Shown here: positions 20,601-23,589 of the stretch, piece by piece
Numbering within the stretch: position 1 is the stretch's first letter
How the letters are laid out: each line of letters starts with the position of its first letter
NCBI GenBank assembly: GCA_030141605.1
Contig: JAQGDQ010001839.1
Span: 1 to 23,589, forward strand
Length of the DNA stretch: 23,589 nt
Reading direction: 5' to 3'
DNA from: Tubiluchus corallicola
Lineage: Eukaryota > Priapulida > Priapulimorpha > Priapulimorphida > Tubiluchidae
Program-made: the position numbers and the translations under genes
The notes under the pieces: generated by a model
What the model saw: only the letters and a program-made list of their open reading frames with translations
Database searches by the model: none
Told to the model about the DNA's origin: nothing

Positions 20601-21253
20601 TTCTATTGCGACTCAGAGAGGATGGTTTGACCTCCAGACATAACCTTTCTATTGCGACTCAGAGAGGATGGTTTGACCTCGAGACATAACCTTTCTATTG
20701 CGACTCAGAGAGGATGGTTTGACCTCGATACATTACCTTTCTATTGCGACTCAGAGAGGATGGTTTGACCTCGAGACATCACCTTTCTATTGCGACTCAG
20801 AGAGGATGGTTCGACCTCCAGACATTACCTTTCTATTGCGACTCAGAGAGGATGGTTCGACCTCCAGACATTACCTTTCTATTGCGACTCAGAGAGGATG
20901 GTTTGACCTGGATAACTCTTAGTTCCTTCGCCACCCTTTTACCACTCTAATCAATAATGCCTTTCGCACTTTGTAATATTACTGAACGTTGTACAGATTT
21001 GTAAGTAGCTTAGTTACGTATTTAGCTATGATAAAAATGGTGCTAAACTAATAAACGAACTTACGTACTTACTTACATACACTCATACCGCATTACAAAC
21101 ACGCAAGAGCGATACTCACGCTTTCAAAGTCTGTCTCCATTCTTCAAAGTCGAGTTTCTGATCTTTGTTGATGTCGGCCTGCTGCAGAGCTTTTTGGATG
21201 TCGATGATCTTTTCCTTTTTGATGTTCAATTTGTTCAGCATCTTATCGTAACC
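14601..21253 (-). CDS. PKD2: Polycystin-2 (PKD2/TRPP2), C-terminal part, six exons (partial)
   Basis: Polycystin-2 is a TRP-family non-selective cation channel of primary cilia and ER, and works with polycystin-1-type partners. Joining minus-strand segments 21253-21120, 17873-17756, 16986-16850, 16688-16541, 15300-15154 and 14621-14601 gives 705 nt (234 residues plus stop) with consistent phase at every junction and GT-AG introns of 3246, 769, 161, 1240 and 532 bp. Fragment residues 1-84 hold two EF-hands (loops at 27-38 and 61-72). Residues 85-130 are a flexible linker ending in GVSFEDFEV. Residues 131-179 carry [20 protein letters not shown], nearly identical to the human coiled-coil segment. 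Residues 180-203 contain [12 protein letters not shown], also conserved. The tail is shorter than in human and rich in Ser-Pro-Arg-Gly-Lys. The transmembrane channel part is missing and must lie beyond the right edge. Orthology is confident from my memory of the human protein; the last exon is the weak point. Confidence 0.93.
15154..15300 (-). CDS. PKD2: PKD2 exon: distal helix and basic Ser/Pro tail
   Basis: The exon is 147 nt, phase 0 at both ends, with acceptor tcag|A and donor GCC|gtaagt. It encodes [20 protein letters not shown], where [12 protein letters not shown] matches human, then LTKWDE and [21 protein letters not shown]. The three KSP/QSP motifs are basic, proline-directed and likely phosphorylatable; I recall no such repeat in human. 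If the donor is not used, the frame reads two more codons (V, S) and stops at 15145-15147, so this could itself be the last coding exon. Confidence 0.9.
15603..16122. mobile_element. TA-flanked MITE (520 bp) in a PKD2 intron
   Basis: It starts CACTCATATCTCGGTTTGCT, and its right end is the inverted copy with one mismatch over 24 bp. TA stands on both sides (15601-15602 and 16123-16124), a Tc1/mariner-type mark. Segments 15726-15769 and 15907-16001 are the reverse complement of parts of the hAT MITE at 8121-8642. They are separated by about 120 bp of extra AT-rich sequence and a TTTATTTAT run. A C-run lies at 16083-16092. No transposase frame is present. Confidence 0.85.
16541..16688 (-). CDS. 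PKD2: PKD2 exon: coiled-coil assembly segment
   Basis: The exon is 148 nt with acceptor gcag|T and donor GAA|gtaagc. It encodes [20 protein letters not shown], then [20 protein letters not shown] and SKLLDSITE. Over most of its length this differs from human only conservatively. In the family this region forms the C-terminal coiled coil used for trimerisation and for binding the polycystin-1 tail; heptad hydrophobics (V, M, I, I, I, V, L) are visible. It is the strongest single piece of evidence for PKD2 identity. Confidence 0.96.
16788..16850. repeat. 21-bp tandem repeat overlapping the PKD2 linker-exon donor
   Basis: Three units of cttcactttacttcactcac(a), 21 bp each, fill the left part of the 161-bp intron. 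On the gene strand each unit begins GAAGT GTGAGT-like, so the true donor (gtgagt at 16849-16844) is followed by copies 21 and 42 nt downstream. Confidence 0.9.
16850..16986 (-). CDS. PKD2: PKD2 exon: linker between EF-hand and coiled coil
   Basis: The exon is 137 nt with acceptor acag|G and donor GT|gtgagt. It encodes a low-complexity linker starting [18 protein letters not shown], with DSSLDE, four glycines, and [12 protein letters not shown]. The end aligns with human GVSYEEFQV, which precedes the coiled coil. In human this linker carries an acidic, phosphorylated trafficking region; here only DSSLDE is comparable. The final GT is completed by T from the next exon as Val. The donor lies in the first (gene-sense) unit of a 21-bp tandem repeat that copies the donor motif downstream. 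Confidence 0.92.
17424..17735 (+). pseudogene. Reverse-transcriptase fragment of a LINE, decayed
   Basis: The frame reads ...[20 protein letters not shown] then [19 protein letters not shown], matching the PQG-x-VLGP-LF-x(3)-IN-DL block of non-LTR retrotransposon polymerases. Upstream, FTFTSVDII sits where the FDTVDH motif is expected. Downstream, FAAGKEFF occupies the place of the catalytic Y/F-A-D-D motif, so both metal-binding aspartates of that motif are gone and the copy is dead. It has no start, no endonuclease part and no C-terminus. It lies antisense to PKD2 in the intron at 16987-17755. Whether it belongs to the same family as 878-1126 cannot be told because they do not overlap. Confidence 0.75.
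17756..17873 (-). CDS. PKD2: PKD2 exon: EF-hand 2
   Basis: The exon is 118 nt with acceptor ttag|A and donor CAG|gtaact. It encodes [20 protein letters not shown] and then an acidic helix ending LRDLEGQQ. The loop [12 protein letters not shown] has acidic ligands at 1, 3, 5, 9 and 12 and is canonical. Human polycystin-2 has the matching stretch with AEIEAIFTKYDQDGD, the functional Ca2+ sensor of the channel tail. The exon ends on a codon boundary. A reverse-transcriptase relic on the opposite strand ends about 20 bp beyond its donor. Confidence 0.95.
17874..18890. other. PKD2 intron, non-coding
   Basis: The part of the 3.2-kb intron before the satellite array. Open stretches of 60-97 codons on the plus strand have no family signature. 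A 46-codon minus-strand open stretch near 18690-18830 is also unrecognised. Confidence 0.5.
18891..20911 (+). repeat. 46-bp satellite array, about 44 units
   Basis: The word acctttctattgcgactcag starts at 18895 and its last copy starts at 20873, exactly 43 periods of 46 bp apart. Units share gactcagagaggatggtttg and vary mainly in the linker before acctt (cgagacatc, caatacata, ccagacatt and others). A block of seven variant units recurs three times in the same order. The array lies inside the PKD2 intron between the EF-hand exons and is in the opposite orientation to 22586-23589. Confidence 0.98.
21120..21253 (-). CDS. PKD2: PKD2 exon: EF-hand 1
   Basis: The exon is 134 nt with acceptor ctag|GG and donor GC|gtgagt. 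It begins at a codon boundary with [15 protein letters not shown] and ends two bases into a codon that the next exon completes as Ala. Residues 27-38 form a canonical EF loop (D, N and D at positions 1, 3 and 5, D at 9, E at 12), followed by EEWRQTLK. The corresponding human segment has lost its loop ligands, so this exon probably binds Ca2+ where the human one does not. Because its length is not a multiple of three, skipping it would shift the frame. It sits between two satellite arrays of opposite orientation. Confidence 0.93.
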
Positions 21254-21347
21254 CTAGACGAAGATTCAACTTTTCAAAAAGATGCTGAAACTTTCACGAA
21301 GTCAGCAGATTCTTTTCAAATTCACAAAATTTATTACTTTATTATTA

Positions 21348-21860
21348 CAGTGTTCCCTCGCTACTTCGCGGTGCGTTTATCGCAGACTCGCTGTTTCGCG
21401 GGTTTTCAAAAAGATTAATATAAAATATTTATCGCATTATTTTCGCTGTTTCGCGGGTTTTTGCGGTACTCCGTTTAAAGTATTTTTGCACATGCGTAGT
21501 ACGTATTGCACAGTAATGTATAGATTTGATGAATTTTGCATAAAATTCGGCACAGCTAATTGATGATCATCATTCTAGCTGTAGGACGTATCTTCAATGG
21601 TGAGTAACCACATCAAATTTTAAAATTACGCATCTAGGTTTAAGAGTTTAAACCATTTTTATGAACATTTACGTAAAGTTTTTTAAAAGGTACATGTACA
21701 GTATGGGAAAATTTATTATGAGAATGGGAAAGGGTTATGTATAAGCTATGTATAAACAATGTACAGCTACTAAAATAAGTATAGCATCCCTACTTCGCGG
21801 AAATTCACTTATCGCGGGTGGGCCTGGAACGGAGCACCCGCGATACGCGATGGAACACTG
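21348..21860. mobile_element. Pogo/Tc1-mariner-like MITE (513 bp), second copy
   Basis: It starts CAGTGTTCCCTCGCTACTTC and ends CGCGATGGAACACTG, with TA on both sides (21346-21347 and 21861-21862). Same family as 11806-12301. Subterminal words TTCGCGG and ATCGCGGG recur at both ends. It inserted about 95 bp upstream (gene sense) of the EF-hand 1 exon. Confidence 0.88.
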
Positions 21861-21957
21861 TATTACTTTACCAAAAAATCCTTAAAATAACGCATTAACT
21901 AGAAGATAATGCTAAAAAAACTGAAGACAGAGGATGATTCGATGTTTTTTATCAGAA

Positions 21958-22143
21958 CAGTCAAGCCTCAATATAATGCCTCCCTCCGTATAATGCCAAC
22001 TTCGTTCAGTGCCCATATTTTTGGCAAAACAAGATTTTTATATTTGCATAGACAAGTATGAATTAATACAATTCAAAGCTACCCATTCATAATTCCAAAT
22101 TTTTTTGCAGTCCCAAAGTAGGCAGTATAAAGAGGTTTGAATG
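21958..22143. mobile_element. Small TIR element (186 bp), decayed
   Basis: The left end CAGTCAAGCCTCAATATAAT and the right end (inverted) CATTCAAACCTCTTTATACT match with several differences over about 23 bp. TA follows the right end; the left TA is lost. The CAGTCAA-CCTC tip resembles pogo-type elements. No coding capacity. Confidence 0.6.
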
Positions 22144-22223
22144 TAGGAAAATTCTTCGCTAACAGTAATAGTTTATAGAATATCAGTGCATTTCTGGGAA
22201 TTTCAATGCCCATCGAGAATATT

Positions 22224-22585
22224 CAGGGATGAGAATGACAAATTGCAAAAGACTCTGAAACAGGCCATAGGCAGCAACAAATTGCAATTTTGTGACCACA
22301 GAGAACCTCTAAGTGGACTTAAAATATCAGTTACCTTGTTTCATGCATAATTTAAAATACCCAACTATCAAGGATACATGATACCTAATTGTCTCAAAAA
22401 CGCGTCAGTACTGGCTGCTCCTATGCAAAAGTATATAAAAACTGTCTGCAATTGACTCAAATAACTCCGCACAATTGATTCCATATTTTTATACATAGAG
22501 ATATACACGTGTTTACACTGATGTACGTGATGTAAACAAAGTGGCGGCCTGCCAACTAGCGGTCAGCTTGTGAAATAATGTACTG
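22224..22585. mobile_element. hAT MITE related to 8121-8642, truncated by satellite
   Basis: It starts CAGGGATGAGAATGACAAAT like the complete copy and follows it to gtgaaataatgtactg, where the satellite begins. It lacks about 58 bp of GC-rich sequence present at 8161-8223 in the other copy. Its right terminus and target duplication are missing. Confidence 0.9.
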
Positions 22586-23589
22586 TCGCAATAGAAAGGT
22601 AATGTATTGAGGTCAAACCATCCTCTCTGAGTCGCAATAGGGAGGTTATGTATTGAGGTCAAACCATCCTCTCTGAGTCGCAATAGGAAGGTAATGTCTC
22701 GAGGTCAAACCATCCTCTCTGAGTCGCAATAGAAAGGTCATGTCTCGAGGTCAAACCATCCTCTCTGAGTCGCAATAGAAAGGTGATGTCTCGAGGTCAA
22801 ACCATCCTCTCTGAGTCGCAATAGAAAGGTGATGTCTCGAGGTCAAACCATCCTCTCTGAGTCGCAATAGAAAGGTTATGTCTCGAGGTCAAACCATCCT
22901 CTCTGAGTCGCAATAGGAAGGTAATGTCTGGAGATCAAACCATCCTCTCTGAGTCGCAATAGGAAGGTAATGTCTGGAGGTCAAACCATCCTCTCTGAGT
23001 CCAAAAAAAAACAAACCATCCTCTCTGAGTCGCAATAGGGAGGTTATGTATTGAGGTCAAACCATCCTCTCTGAGTCGCAATAGGAAGGTAATGTCTCGA
23101 GGTCAAACCATCCTCTCTGAGTCGCAATAGAAAGGTCATGTCTCGAGGTCAAACCATCCTCTCTGAGTCGCAATAGAAAGGTGATGTCTCGAGGTCAAAC
23201 CATCCTCTCTGAGTCGCAATAGAAAGGTGATGTCTCGAGGTCAAACCATCCTCTCTGAGTCGCAATAGAAAGGTCATGTCTCGAGGTCAAACCATCCTCT
23301 CTGAGTCGCAATAGAAAGGTGATGTCTCGAGGTCAAACCATCCTCTCTGAGTCGCAATAGAAAGGTGATGTCTCGAGGTCAAACCATCCTCTCTGAGTCG
23401 CAATAGAAAGGTTATGTCTCGAGGTCAAACCATCCTCTCTGAGTCGCAATAGGAAGGTAATGTATCGAGGTCAAACCATCCTCTCTGAGTCGCAATAGGA
23501 AGGTAATGTCTGGAGATCAAACCATCCTCTCTGAGTCGCAATAGGAAGGTAATGTCTCGAGGTCAAACCATCCTCACTGAGTCGCAATA
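22586..23589 (-). repeat. 46-bp satellite array, inverted, running off the window
   Basis: About 22 units of the same 46-bp satellite as 18891-20911, on the opposite strand. The order of unit variants near 23090-23480 mirrors the first array's recurrent block, with a two- or three-unit internal duplication. One junction at 23001-23012 is broken: ccaaaaaaaaac replaces about 27 bp of a unit. The array reaches the last base of the window. Confidence 0.97.

Noticed and set aside
20698-20950. Open frames inside the satellite array
   Set aside because: A 46-bp unit cycles through all three frames and opens them together; older units contain stops.
18891-23589. CRISPR array
   Set aside because: The 46-bp units are contiguous with no unique spacers, and the window is animal DNA.

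Overview
This is eukaryotic DNA from a non-vertebrate animal. The bases are AT-rich, the one recognisable host gene is split by GT-AG introns, and most of the rest is repeats: non-autonomous DNA transposons, decayed LINE fragments, microsatellites and a 46-bp satellite. The species cannot be named from the sequence. The gene product clearly resembles animal polycystin-2 and keeps two intact EF-hands, a state reported for invertebrates and not for human.

The only supported host gene is the 3' part of a PKD2 (polycystin-2, TRPP2) orthologue on the minus strand between about 21253 and 14601. Five exons join in frame: 21120-21253, 17756-17873, 16850-16986, 16541-16688 and 15154-15300. A short terminal exon at 14601-14621 is likely but not certain. 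Together they encode 234 residues of the cytosolic tail: EF-hand 1, EF-hand 2, a Gly/Ser/Asp-rich linker, the coiled-coil assembly segment and a basic KSPRG-type end. The channel's transmembrane exons would lie beyond the right edge of the window.

Left half (1-13000): a 417-bp sequence occurs twice, identically, 10,025 bp apart, and both copies run into GA microsatellites. A LINE 3' end lies at 878-1126. There is a convergent pair of hAT-like elements (1821-3321), a 3 x 159-bp tandem repeat (4354-4828), a piggyBac-like MITE (5069-5527) and a CT-rich tract (5848-6236). A foldback element with tandem-repeat arms (6555-7251), a 43-bp minisatellite (7289-7529) and a hAT MITE with a perfect 8-bp target duplication (8121-8642) follow. 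A 560-bp inverted repeat (8857-9415 / 12266-12826) encloses the second 417-bp copy, and a pogo-like MITE (11806-12301) overlaps its right arm.

Right half (13000-23589): PKD2 exons are scattered among intronic insertions. These are a TA-flanked MITE (15603-16122), an antisense reverse-transcriptase relic next to a splice donor (17424-17735), a 44-unit array of a 46-bp satellite (18891-20911), a second pogo-like MITE (21348-21860), a small TIR element (21958-22143), a truncated hAT MITE (22224-22585) and a second satellite array in opposite orientation (22586 to the window end). The two opposed arrays flank the EF-hand 1 exon, an arrangement that could pair in the pre-mRNA and alter its splicing or circularise it. 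No new enzymatic or defence system was found. The interest here lies in repeat architecture and its possible effect on PKD2 splicing.
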